From positions 1-21,347 of IMG/VR virus record IMGVR_UViG_3300047457_000946: a DNA stretch of 21,347 nucleotides. One strand, 5' to 3'. The position numbers and the translations under genes were made by a program. This DNA comes from a virus. Below the pieces are notes generated by a model. That model did not search any database. It saw only the letters and a program-made list of their open reading frames with translations, and was not told the DNA's origin. This document shows positions 7,320-14,539 of this stretch, piece by piece (position 1 is the first letter of the stretch; every line of letters starts with the position of its first letter).

Positions 7320-7645
7320 TGCTTCAAGACGAAGATATTAAACTATTCAGACTGATCACGGGAGAGGAACTAATTGCAGAGCGGATAACGCCTGATAGCC
7401 TTCCTCCACACGATTACGTCAAGTTCAGAAATCCTATTCGATTCATGCTAGTTCCTTCGAAGGGCAATCCAAACAACCCAACAGTAGGATTCGCTCCATG
7501 GCAAGAATTCTCGACCGATACCGAGTTTACTCTTGACAAATCGCACGTACTTGCTATAATGACACCAATCAAGGAGTTCAAGGAGCAGTATCGCGCGACC
7601 TTCTCCAAAATCATTACTCCTAAACCAGGATTGATCCTACCATAA
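7319..7645 (+). CDS. 108-residue phage protein, possibly LSm-like
   Basis: Begins at a TAATG junction with a GGAGG ribosome site about nine bases upstream. The N-terminal KLFRLITGEELIAE, the central KFRNPIRFML and the later APWQEFSTDTEFTL plus Tyr-containing C-terminus match a small protein that I recall as common in T4-like phages of marine and soil bacteria. The beta-strand pattern recalls an Sm-like barrel, but that is only an impression. The gene also carries, near its 3' end, a consensus promoter aimed at the polymerase gene. Confidence 0.65.
   Translation: MLQDEDIKLFRLITGEELIAERITPDSLPPHDYVKFRNPIRFMLVPSKGNPNNPTVGFAPWQEFSTDTEFTLDKSHVLAIMTPIKEFKEQYRATFSKIITPKPGLILP
7533..7560 (+). promoter_or_regulatory. 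sigma70 promoter for the DNA polymerase gene
   Basis: A perfect TTGACA (7533-7538) and a perfect TATAAT (7555-7560) are 16 bases apart, with TGC directly before the -10 (extended -10). Transcription would begin near 7567, about 87 bases ahead of the polymerase ATG. It lies inside the coding part of the preceding gene. Confidence 0.75.
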
Positions 7646-7653
7646 GGAAACAA

Positions 7654-10215
7654 ATGACAGAAACCTTCTATACTGACGTACAGATATACGGTGCACGTAT
7701 TCTATACAGAGGGGTAGAAAACGGACAACGTGTGAGGCGGAGAATCGACTATTCTCCGTCTCTGTTCGTTTCATCCAAAGAACCGACAAAGTTCAGAACG
7801 ATCTATGGGGAATATGTTGCTCCCGTGACTCCAGGCAACATTCGTGATTGCCGTGACTTTGTGCAGAAGTACAAAGACGTTTCCAACTTCCACATCTATG
7901 GCAACACCAAGTATGAATACTCCTTCCTATTCGACAACTTCAAAGATGACGTGAGATGGAATCTCCGTCACATCCGTGTCGCCAATATCGATATCGAGGT
8001 GGAGTCCGACGACGGCTTCCCTGAGCCAGAGGATGCAGCCAAAGCAATCACTGCCATCACTATCAAGTATTCCAATGGCAAGTTCATTGCATTTGGTTGT
8101 GGCGATTTCACGACAACACGCACCGACATTACGTATCATCGATGCGTCGATGAAATCGATTTGATCAGAAAGTTCCTTGATGTATGGACTGCCGACTATC
8201 CAGATATCATCACTGGATGGAACGTCAAGCTATTCGACATTCCGTACCTTGTCAATCGCATCACCCGAGTTCTGGGCGAAGATTTTGCCAAGAAGCTTTC
8301 GCCATGGGGGGTGATCACTGAACGTAAGGTGCATATGGGCGTTGGTCGCGTGCTGCAAGCATATAAGCTTGTCGGCATTTCGATCCTCGACTACATGGAC
8401 CTATATGTCAAGTTCGCTCCAGAGGGCAAGTCTCAGGAGTCCTACAAGCTTGACAACATCTGCCACGTGGAGCTGAAAGAGCGTAAGCTGTCCTATGACG
8501 AATATGGTGACCTGTTCTCTCTGTATAAGAAGAACTTCCAGCTATTCATGGAGTACAACATCCGTGATACTGAACTGATCGACAAGCTTGAAGGCAAGTT
8601 GAAACTAATCGAACTGGCACTGACCTTGGCATATGACTCCAAGACCGTGTATGATGACGTGTTCATGCAGACTCGCATGTGGGAGCAGATCATTCATTGC
8701 TACCTCATGAAGAAGGGCATCGTCATGCCTCCTTCCACCCAACACTCCAAGGACAAGTCATTCGACGGTGCCTATGTCAAGGACCCGCTGATTGGCTTGC
8801 ATGGATGGCTAGGATCATTCGACTTGACTTCACTGTATCCATCACTGTACCTCCAGTACAATATTTCTCCAGAGACTCTGGTGCAACCGCACGAATACAC
8901 AAGTGAAATGCGGCAGATTGCCGACAAAGCATCAGTCGAATCGTTCCTGAGAGGCGAAATCGATACTGCGATCCTGAAGAAACATGGCGTGACAATGACT
9001 CCCAACGGACAGTTTTTCCGAATTGACTCCGAAGGATTCATGCCAGCGATCACTCGAACCATGTTTGATGATCGTCAACGCTACAAAAAGGAAATGATCA
9101 AAGCACAAAAGGAACTTGAACTGGAATCTGATCCAGTCAAGCGTGAAGAAATCGAGAACCGCGTGTCTCGATACAAGAACCTGCAACTTGCCAAGAAGGT
9201 ATCTCTGAACAGCCTGTACGGTGCCTCTGGTACTCCGTATTTCAGGTTCTTCGACCTTCGCATTGCCTTGGCTATCACCTTGTCAGGGCAGTTGGCGATC
9301 CAGTGGATTGAGGCCAAGCTGAATAAATACATGAACGGCCTACTGAAAACAGATGGTGAGGATTATGTCATTGCATCAGATACGGACTCGATTTATCTTA
9401 ACCTTGCTCCGCTTGTGGGCAAGACTATTAAAGAGTCGAATCCTGATGCTGACGACAACACCGTCATTGGGTTTCTGGACAAGATTTGCGAAGCTAAGTT
9501 GCAACCGTATATCGATAAGTCTTACCAGGAACTTGCTGGACTGGTTAACGCCTACGCGCAAAAAATGATCATGAAGCGTGAAGCACTTTGCAACAAGGGA
9601 ATCTGGACTGCAAAGAAGCGATACATCCTGAACGTGTTCAACCAAGAAGGTGTGCAGTACGCGAAGCCTGAAATCAAGATCATGGGCCTCGAGGTTAAGA
9701 AGTCCTCAACTCCAAGTTTCTTCCGCGAGAAGATGGAGCGTTGCATCGAAATAGTGATCAACGAAACAGAGGAAGCCCTGATCGACTATATTGCGCAGGT
9801 CAAAGAAGAAATGCGCAAGGTGAATGTTGCAGATATCGCCTTCCCTCGTGGAGTAAATGGCATCGGACAGTACACAGACAAGAAAACTGGTCTGTTTGTT
9901 TCAGCTACTCCAATCCACGTCAGAGGATCGATCCTGTACAACTACCACATCAAAAAGGCGAAGCTGGAAAAGAAGTACGAGTTCATCAAGGACGGAGAGA
10001 AGATCAAGTGGATTTATCTCAAGACACCGAATCCTCTCCTGTCCAATAACGTCGTTTCTTTTCCGTTCGTGCTACCAGAGGAGCTGGACCTAATGGACTA
10101 TATCGACTATGATACGCAATTCGAAAAGGCATTCATCGAACCGTTCAAGATCATCACTGACAAGATCGGTTGGAAGTGTGAAAAGACTGCCTCTATCCTG
10201 GACTTTTTCTCATGA
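7654..10215 (+). CDS. 43: family B DNA polymerase, T4 gp43 type
   Basis: This 853-residue replicative polymerase has a complete 3'-5' proofreading domain. Exo I is NIDIEVES with Asp113 and Glu115, Exo II is GWNVKLFDIPYL with Asp195, and Exo III is YNIRD with Tyr301 and Asp305. The polymerase domain has motif A (FDLTSLYPS, Asp390), motif B (KKVSLNSLYG, 514-523) and motif C (ASDTDSI, Asp576 and Asp578). The size is close to T4 gp43 (898 residues). The C-terminus (EKTASILDFFS) carries a LDFF-type tail that probably binds the sliding clamp. The start ATG follows an AAGGAA ribosome site. A strong promoter lies just upstream inside the previous gene. The clamp and clamp-loader genes that often accompany gp43 are not in the window. 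Confidence 0.97.
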   Translation: MTETFYTDVQIYGARILYRGVENGQRVRRRIDYSPSLFVSSKEPTKFRTIYGEYVAPVTPGNIRDCRDFVQKYKDVSNFHIYGNTKYEYSFLFDNFKDDVRWNLRHIRVANIDIEVESDDGFPEPEDAAKAITAITIKYSNGKFIAFGCGDFTTTRTDITYHRCVDEIDLIRKFLDVWTADYPDIITGWNVKLFDIPYLVNRITRVLGEDFAKKLSPWGVITERKVHMGVGRVLQAYKLVGISILDYMDLYVKFAPEGKSQESYKLDNICHVELKERKLSYDEYGDLFSLYKKNFQLFMEYNIRDTELIDKLEGKLKLIELALTLAYDSKTVYDDVFMQTRMWEQIIHCYLMKKGIVMPPSTQHSKDKSFDGAYVKDPLIGLHGWLGSFDLTSLYPSLYLQYNISPETLVQPHEYTSEMRQIADKASVESFLRGEIDTAILKKHGVTMTPNGQFFRIDSEGFMPAITRTMFDDRQRYKKEMIKAQKELELESDPVKREEIENRVSRYKNLQLAKKVSLNSLYGASGTPYFRFFDLRIALAITLSGQLAIQWIEAKLNKYMNGLLKTDGEDYVIASDTDSIYLNLAPLVGKTIKESNPDADDNTVIGFLDKICEAKLQPYIDKSYQELAGLVNAYAQKMIMKREALCNKGIWTAKKRYILNVFNQEGVQYAKPEIKIMGLEVKKSSTPSFFREKMERCIEIVINETEEALIDYIAQVKEEMRKVNVADIAFPRGVNGIGQYTDKKTGLFVSATPIHVRGSILYNYHIKKAKLEKKYEFIKDGEKIKWIYLKTPNPLLSNNVVSFPFVLPEELDLMDYIDYDTQFEKAFIEPFKIITDKIGWKCEKTASILDFFS

Positions 10216-10466
10216 TCAACGAAGATGCGGAATTGTTCTATGTCGAAGGAATGATGCCCAAAGCGTCGGACGAAGTCATTGCTTTCGTGCGACATATTGT
10301 CAAGTGGAAGATGAATGACATGCCCATGTTTCCTGAGGACGTGCTTAACTACATGATCCAAGAGGGAGTTATCACGGAAACTGAGGTCATTGGCGTCATG
10401 ATCGAGCATTGTCTGACCGACAACAAATCGGTTGACATTGTGCTTCCGACCAAGTATAATGTGTAA
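10212..10466 (+). CDS. 84-residue acidic protein of unknown function
   Basis: Coupled to the polymerase gene by an ATGA overlap. The protein is helical, rich in Met, acidic and aliphatic residues, and has no membrane segment. No motif is recognised. Its position suggests co-translation with the polymerase, but no function follows from that. The last bases of the gene contain the promoter for the tRNA. Confidence 0.65.
   Translation: MINEDAELFYVEGMMPKASDEVIAFVRHIVKWKMNDMPMFPEDVLNYMIQEGVITETEVIGVMIEHCLTDNKSVDIVLPTKYNV
10432..10460 (+). promoter_or_regulatory. sigma70 promoter ahead of the tRNA gene
   Basis: Perfect TTGACA (10432-10437) and perfect TATAAT (10455-10460) are 17 bases apart. The predicted start near 10467 lies about ten bases before the tRNA. 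It overlaps the end of the preceding small ORF. Unlike the other promoters here it lacks a TGn element before the -10. Confidence 0.78.
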
Positions 10467-10476
10467 CAATGGAATA

Positions 10477-10567
10477 GGACGTCAGCACTGGTGTGCAGGA
10501 GGGCCTTATACACCCTTTGCGGCAGATTACCGTTCACGGGAGGGTTCGAATCCCTCGGCGTCTACCA
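10477..10567 (+). tRNA. tRNA with long variable arm, anticodon probably UAU
   Basis: The 3' half is clear. A T-arm GAGGG-TTCGAAT-CCCTC (10540-10556) is followed by acceptor strand GGCGTCT, discriminator A and an encoded CCA (10565-10567). The 5' acceptor strand GGACGTC (10477-10483) pairs along all seven positions with two G-U pairs. The D-arm is short (GCAC-TGGT-GTGC, 10485-10496). The anticodon arm is AGGG/CCCT with a C-A mismatch closing a loop that centres on TAT (10507-10509), which would read AUA (Ile). A four-pair variable arm (GCGG/CCGT, 10519-10533) is unusual for that isotype. The isotype is uncertain; an altered or degenerate tRNA is possible. Confidence 0.75.
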
Positions 10568-10583
10568 CTAAAAAGGAAAACGA

Positions 10584-10733
10584 ATGGAACCAATTATCCT
10601 GTTTTTGGCGTGCGTAGCTGCAATGGCGTTCTTTGCAGCGTTCAATAAAGAACTACTGGCAGCCACGTTTGCGTACATGTCAGTTATGATTGCCCTGTGG
10701 TACGTGCTTACACACTTCATCCTGAAACTCTGA
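10584..10733 (+). CDS. 49-residue two-helix membrane protein
   Basis: An ATG at 10584 follows AAAAGGA (10571-10577) at a suitable distance. The product has two hydrophobic stretches, about residues 3-20 and 27-47, separated by a short NKELL turn, with little else. It lies 16 bases after the tRNA CCA and shares the tRNA's promoter. No family is recognised. It could be a holin-like, superinfection or host-membrane protein, but nothing in the sequence decides between these. Confidence 0.55.
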   Translation: MEPIILFLACVAAMAFFAAFNKELLAATFAYMSVMIALWYVLTHFILKL

Positions 10734-10743
10734 GGAACTGACA

Positions 10744-11208
10744 ATGGAATTCGACACGAAAGATATCCGTAAGACCCCTGAGGACTCGGCAACTGAGGCT
10801 GGCATCATCAAGGCAATGATGATCTTTGCAGTCGCCATTCTGACAATATTTGCGCTTGCAGGTTGCTCTGTTGGTGCGCGAGTCGAGAAGGGTGTTATCA
10901 CTGAGCCCATCCACCAGTCAAGCGTACAGACTCACCAACACGAAAGCTTCCTCCGTCTTGTTCTGTTTGTTCGGCATCATCATGGATCGAAGCCAACGGA
11001 GAACCTGGTGTTGACTGCACAGACTCATGTCTATAATGCTGGGTTCACAAGGCAGTGCCGCGGCGGTGAATGCTTCTTTGTCTATCGTGACAAGGAGGTT
11101 GTTGTCGGTCCCGAGTTCGTTCAAATCCGTCGAGTTGGTTCGCGTGACTATGTGAAGTTCTACAACATGGAAGTTGCGATGAGGGTGATCTATGACCTCC
11201 ATCACTGA
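10744..11208 (+). CDS. 154-residue lipoprotein-like membrane protein
   Basis: Starts at 10744 after the leader GAGGAACTGACA. Residues 1-23 are polar, then a hydrophobic stretch (about 24-40) ends in LAGC with Cys41, a lipobox-like site for signal peptidase II. The long polar stretch before the hydrophobic segment is unusual for a signal peptide. The part after Cys41 is basic and His-rich at first (RHHHG), then has a CRGGEC pair and a beta-rich end. It may be a lipoprotein facing the periplasm, or simply a single-pass membrane protein. No family is recognised. It overlaps the next gene by 17 bases. Confidence 0.62.
   Translation: MEFDTKDIRKTPEDSATEAGIIKAMMIFAVAILTIFALAGCSVGARVEKGVITEPIHQSSVQTHQHESFLRLVLFVRHHHGSKPTENLVLTAQTHVYNAGFTRQCRGGECFFVYRDKEVVVGPEFVQIRRVGSRDYVKFYNMEVAMRVIYDLHH
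11011..11037 (+). promoter_or_regulatory. possible sigma70 promoter for the 11192 gene
   Basis: TTGACT (11011-11016) and TATAAT (11032-11037) are 15 bases apart, shorter than ideal. It lies inside the lipoprotein-like gene, about 155 bases before the next start, in the same placement as the stronger internal promoters of this window. Confidence 0.35.
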
Positions 11209-11527
11209 CAAGAGTCTCCATGAAGTTCTGAGTGAAATGTCAGACGTTCAAGAGAAAGCCACCAAGCAGTACGATCAAGATGCCGACAAGTTCTGGAACG
11301 GCATGTCCAAAGAAGATCAGTTACTAGCGTTCTATTCAGTCATCAAGCGTATGCATCAAGCCGAGGTGGTCGATCAAAGAAGCTACCGCGGTGCTCTGTA
11401 TGACGTGTATGGTTTTGGTCCAAATGCGTACGGCGTAGGCATGGAATGTGGCTACATGACCCTACATAACATGATCTGCGAACATCTGGCCATAGAAATG
11501 TGGTTACAGAATCCGGTGACAAAGTAA
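11192..11527 (+). CDS. 111-residue conserved-looking phage protein
   Basis: Begins within the end of the previous gene and is followed by a strong terminator. The N-terminal half is helical and acidic. The C-terminal half has SYRGALYDVYGFGPNAYG, a GMECGYM block and HNMICEHLAI. I recall such GM-CGY-LHN patterns in hypothetical proteins of T4-like phages, but no activity is known to me. There is no signal peptide or membrane segment. Confidence 0.65.
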   Translation: MTSITDKSLHEVLSEMSDVQEKATKQYDQDADKFWNGMSKEDQLLAFYSVIKRMHQAEVVDQRSYRGALYDVYGFGPNAYGVGMECGYMTLHNMICEHLAIEMWLQNPVTK

Positions 11528-11559
11528 AGTACCACCTAGATCATCACTGATAGATCACG

Positions 11560-11587
11560 GGGAGGAGTCCAATGGCTCCTCCCTTTT
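11560..11587 (+). terminator. rho-independent terminator
   Basis: A perfect eight-pair stem GGGAGGAG/CTCCTCCC with an eight-base loop is followed directly by TTTT and a pyrimidine tail (TTTTCTC). It ends the transcripts coming from the polymerase and tRNA units, 33 bases after the last stop codon. It lies 22 bases before the next start. Confidence 0.85.
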
Positions 11588-11608
11588 CTCGTGGAAACAG
11601 GAGGACAA

Positions 11609-12547
11609 ATGAAATCCGCTGTCAACATAAACAACATAGTATTCCTCACTGGGATAGCACTATCCGCAGTGGCAGGATTCTATTCGATTGTTGGTTTGAC
11701 TGCAATCTTTGCTGGGGCTGTCGTTCCTATCATCATCCTTGGAACAGTCCTGGAAGTGGCTAAACTCGTTTCTGTATCTTGGCTGCACTACAACTGGAAG
11801 ATTGCATCGCGTGCAGTCAGGGCGTATCTGATATTCGCCATCTTGATCCTCATGTTCATCACTTCGATGGGCATTTTCGGATTCTTGTCAAAGGCGCATA
11901 TCGAACAACAATCGAAGCTAGACACTGGAATATCCACAGAAGTACCCAAGATCGAGCTCCTCATTAAGAACAACGAGGAACAGATTGCGGACACAAGGAA
12001 GCAGATTGAGCAGATTGACGCTGCCATCAATGCTATTCGTGAAAAGGGCAAATCTGCCAAGGACGCACAGGCTGCACTCGATTCCGCTAAGCGTGAAACC
12101 GCAAAACGGGATGCGCTAAACAAGAGAGTAGTGGAGCTCCAGACCGAAGTTGCGGACCTCAAGTCCAAGAAGATCGCCCTTGAGAATGAAGTTAAGAAGT
12201 TGGAAGTCGAAGTTGGTCCGATTAAGTACGTTGCCGAGCTAATATTCGAAGCTTCCGACACGAAACTACTTGACAAAACCGTGAGAATTGTTATAATGAT
12301 TCTCATATCGGTGATCGATCCACTTGCTATCTTTCTCCTGATCGCTTTCAACCTGTCAGTAATTGACAAGCAGAACGCATCCGAGAAGATGGAATTTATC
12401 GACATGTCATTATATCGGCTCAAGAAACGTCCTGGGCCTAAGAAGCGTAGGAAGATCAGACGAAATATTCCAGTCAATAAACGCCTTGTGCCAAAGATGC
12501 GCAAGGGACGCATAAGGAAGATCAAGAGGAGTACGCATGGTATCTGA
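11609..12547 (+). CDS. four-helix coiled-coil membrane protein
   Basis: The ATG at 11609, just after AGGAGG (11599-11604), is preferred over a GTG at 11591 that would lie almost against the terminator. The 312-residue protein has three hydrophobic helices (about 10-30, 33-53 and 73-94). A long charged coiled coil follows (about 98-205, rich in Glu, Lys, Gln and Ala), then one more membrane helix (about 225-250) and a very basic tail (about 270-312) with many Arg and Lys. The segments TAIFAGAV, LEVAKL and FITSMGIFGFLSKAHIEQ match a membrane protein I recall from T4-like phages of aquatic bacteria. Its role is unknown. The basic tail next to uvsX suggests possible DNA or replisome tethering to the membrane, but this is speculation. 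Confidence 0.82.
   Translation: MKSAVNINNIVFLTGIALSAVAGFYSIVGLTAIFAGAVVPIIILGTVLEVAKLVSVSWLHYNWKIASRAVRAYLIFAILILMFITSMGIFGFLSKAHIEQQSKLDTGISTEVPKIELLIKNNEEQIADTRKQIEQIDAAINAIREKGKSAKDAQAALDSAKRETAKRDALNKRVVELQTEVADLKSKKIALENEVKKLEVEVGPIKYVAELIFEASDTKLLDKTVRIVIMILISVIDPLAIFLLIAFNLSVIDKQNASEKMEFIDMSLYRLKKRPGPKKRRKIRRNIPVNKRLVPKMRKGRIRKIKRSTHGI
12270..12297 (+). promoter_or_regulatory. sigma70 promoter for uvsX
   Basis: Perfect TTGACA (12270-12275) and perfect TATAAT (12292-12297) are 16 bases apart, with TGT ahead of the -10. It lies within the coding part of the coiled-coil membrane protein gene, about 230 bases before the uvsX start. Confidence 0.68.
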
Positions 12548-13601
12548 CCTGATTAGCAAAATCAAAAAGAATTCGACAATCAAGGCAACACAAGTTCTCA
12601 CTGAACAGACATTGCTTCACGATAAGGATTCTATCACCACTCCGGTGCCTATGATCAACGTCGCCCTTTCTGGGCGCGTTGACGGCGGACTGATTCCAGG
12701 GCTAACTGTCCTGGCAGGTCCGTCGAAGCATTTCAAATCCCTGTTCGCACTAGTCATAGGTGCTGCATTCTTGAAGAAGTATCCCGAGGGCATCCTTCTT
12801 TTCTATGACTCGGAGTTCGGAACACCAACCAAGTATTTCGAGAACCTTGAAATGGACATGGACAGAATCGTCCACACTCCAATCACGAACATCGAAGAAT
12901 TGAAGCATGACCTGGTTAGCCAGCTCGAAGGATTCAACCGCACAGATAAGGTGTGCATCATCGTTGACTCCGTAGGCAATCTAGCTTCCAAGAAGGAAGT
13001 CGAAGATGCCAAAGACGCCAAGTCTGTCGCCGACATGACTCGCGCCAAAGCAATGAAGTCCTTGTTCCGCATCGTGACACCGTACTTGACGGTCAAGGAC
13101 ATTCCACTCATTGCAATCAACCACACATACAAGACACAAGAAATGTTCTCCAAGGACGTTGTCTCTGGAGGCACTGGCATCTATTATTCTGCTGGTGATA
13201 TCTGGATCATTGGACGCCAGCAAGACAAAGACGAGAAGACCAAGAGAGTCGAGGGCTATCACTTCATCATCAACATTGAGAAGTCCCGTCTTGTCCGTGA
13301 GAAGATGAAGATTCCAATCTCGGTATCGTATGAACACGGCATTAATCGCTGGTCTGGTCTCCTAGAGAATGCAATCGAGGCTGGGATCATCGTCAAGCCG
13401 ATCGCTGGTCGCTATGAGCGTCCTACTGGCAAGTACTCTGGCAAGAGATACACAGAGGACGAGATTCTGACATTCGATGCCCTATGGCAGGACATTCTCG
13501 CGACAACTGATCTTCCGGAATACATCCGCAATAAATACTCGGGCTCTGGCTCTGGAAGTCTGATTCAAGAGGGAGACTCCGACGATGCAGATACCGACTG
13601 A
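12537..13601 (+). CDS. uvsX: UvsX RecA-like recombinase
   Basis: A 354-residue homologue of T4 UvsX, the strand-exchange ATPase used in recombination-dependent replication and repair. Walker A is AGPSKHFKS at about 60-68 and Walker B is VCIIVDS at about 139-145. The segments YDSEFG, NLASKKEVEDA, SDMTRAK-like ADMTRAKAMKSLFRIVTPY (split here as family landmarks) and AINHTYKTQEMFSKDV follow T4 UvsX almost residue for residue. The C-terminus is shorter than in T4 (391 residues) but ends in the typical acidic tail (GDSDDADTD). The ATG follows AGAGGAG and overlaps the membrane-protein gene by 11 bases. Its own promoter appears to lie upstream at 12270. Confidence 0.96.
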   Translation: MVSDLISKIKKNSTIKATQVLTEQTLLHDKDSITTPVPMINVALSGRVDGGLIPGLTVLAGPSKHFKSLFALVIGAAFLKKYPEGILLFYDSEFGTPTKYFENLEMDMDRIVHTPITNIEELKHDLVSQLEGFNRTDKVCIIVDSVGNLASKKEVEDAKDAKSVADMTRAKAMKSLFRIVTPYLTVKDIPLIAINHTYKTQEMFSKDVVSGGTGIYYSAGDIWIIGRQQDKDEKTKRVEGYHFIINIEKSRLVREKMKIPISVSYEHGINRWSGLLENAIEAGIIVKPIAGRYERPTGKYSGKRYTEDEILTFDALWQDILATTDLPEYIRNKYSGSGSGSLIQEGDSDDADTD

Positions 13602-14205
13602 TGATGAATATTATTCACTGTATTTCGAATGCAAGGAATACATTGACAAGAACTGCATTGTACGGGACACCAGAATGCCAGGCAAGGCGCCTGGCACCTG
13701 GTACTCCTGGATATTCTACATGAGACGTGGTCTCCTTGACAGAGCGTTTATGTCCGCAATCTCCAAGCTGTTCATCTATCGAATCAACCAAGAGATTGGA
13801 CACTTCGATTTCCAAATAGCAGGACTCGAAACAGGAGCAACTCCACTCGTGGTTGCTCTTCCTATCCACCTCCATCGGCACAAGATTGACGTGCATTCTT
13901 TTTCGATCCGAAAGGAAAAAAAGAAGTACGGACTACTGAACTGGATCGAAGGAGTTCCAAACGACAAGCCTGTTCTATTGGTGGATGATCTGTGCAATTC
14001 GTCCATGTCTATGCGTCAAGCGTACAATGTTCTGAAAGAGGAAGGGATACCTACACTGCCCTGGGCTTTCAGCGTAGTCAACAAGTACAATCACGGAGTC
14101 CACGATCCAATACGAGGAGTAACCGACATGTATCTCCCTCATGATATGCGAGTCGTTACCCTTTTCAGGATGGATGACTTCAACCTGAAAAACCCATCAC
14201 ACTGA
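13585..14205 (+). CDS. orotate phosphoribosyltransferase-like protein
   Basis: A 206-residue protein with a type I phosphoribosyltransferase core. GLETGATPL (residues 80-88), then SIRKEKKKYG (107-116), match the Arg-Lys-rich loop of orotate phosphoribosyltransferase. IEGV (121-124) and LLVDDLCNSSMS (131-142) form the PRPP-binding loop, with the acidic pair Asp134-Asp135. The PRPP loop has NSSMS where cellular enzymes have TTGGS. Known orotate phosphoribosyltransferases join orotate to PRPP in pyrimidine synthesis. Here the base acceptor is unknown. The start lies inside the uvsX end (17-base overlap), so it is translated with the recombination and helicase genes. About 80 extra N-terminal residues precede the core. 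Confidence 0.8.
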   Translation: MQIPTDDEYYSLYFECKEYIDKNCIVRDTRMPGKAPGTWYSWIFYMRRGLLDRAFMSAISKLFIYRINQEIGHFDFQIAGLETGATPLVVALPIHLHRHKIDVHSFSIRKEKKKYGLLNWIEGVPNDKPVLLVDDLCNSSMSMRQAYNVLKEEGIPTLPWAFSVVNKYNHGVHDPIRGVTDMYLPHDMRVVTLFRMDDFNLKNPSH

Positions 14206-14215
14206 GGAGAGTATC

Positions 14216-14539
14216 ATGAAACTAGGCCGAGATTTCATTTTCCGCGACGATCTGAAAAAAGACACGGTGCCGATACAACTTCTAGATTGCATTTTCGAAG
14301 ATATTGTGTTAAGATACACCAATGTGTCCATAGTCGAAAAAGAGAGCAATGAAGCAGTCGTTAGGTTCGACTATGAGCTAATAGAAGTTCCTGGGGAGTT
14401 TACCGAGAAGAAACTCCGACGCAACAAGCAGTTTCAGGAACATCTGGGCCTTGTTTTGAACACGCTGATATTGGATGTGGTAGAGCAAACGGAAAGATCG
14501 AATGAGCATAGAGAAAACAATCCTCCGAAATCTTCTTAA
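14216..14539 (+). CDS. 107-residue protein of unknown function between uvsX and gp41
   Basis: A GAGGAGAG ribosome site just upstream supports the ATG at 14216. The protein has a beta-rich N-terminal half (GRDFIFRDDL, VRFDYELIEVPG) and a helical C-terminal half. Its last 38 bases overlap the gp41 helicase gene. Small ORFs in this place are common in T4-like phages, but I do not recognise a function. Confidence 0.68.
   Translation: MKLGRDFIFRDDLKKDTVPIQLLDCIFEDIVLRYTNVSIVEKESNEAVVRFDYELIEVPGEFTEKKLRRNKQFQEHLGLVLNTLILDVVEQTERSNEHRENNPPKSS
14287..14315 (+). promoter_or_regulatory. possible sigma70 promoter for gp41
   Basis: TTGCAT (14287-14292) and TAAGAT (14310-14315) are 17 bases apart, with TGT ahead of the -10 (extended -10). 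It lies inside the small gene before gp41, about 180 bases before the helicase start. The hexamers are weaker than at 7533, 10432 and 12270. Confidence 0.42.

Noticed and set aside
11788-12525. 245-codon open frame on the minus strand
   Set aside because: It is the antisense of the coiled-coil gene; its Ser/Ile-rich product is a by-product of the Lys/Glu-rich repeat codons and it has no ribosome site.
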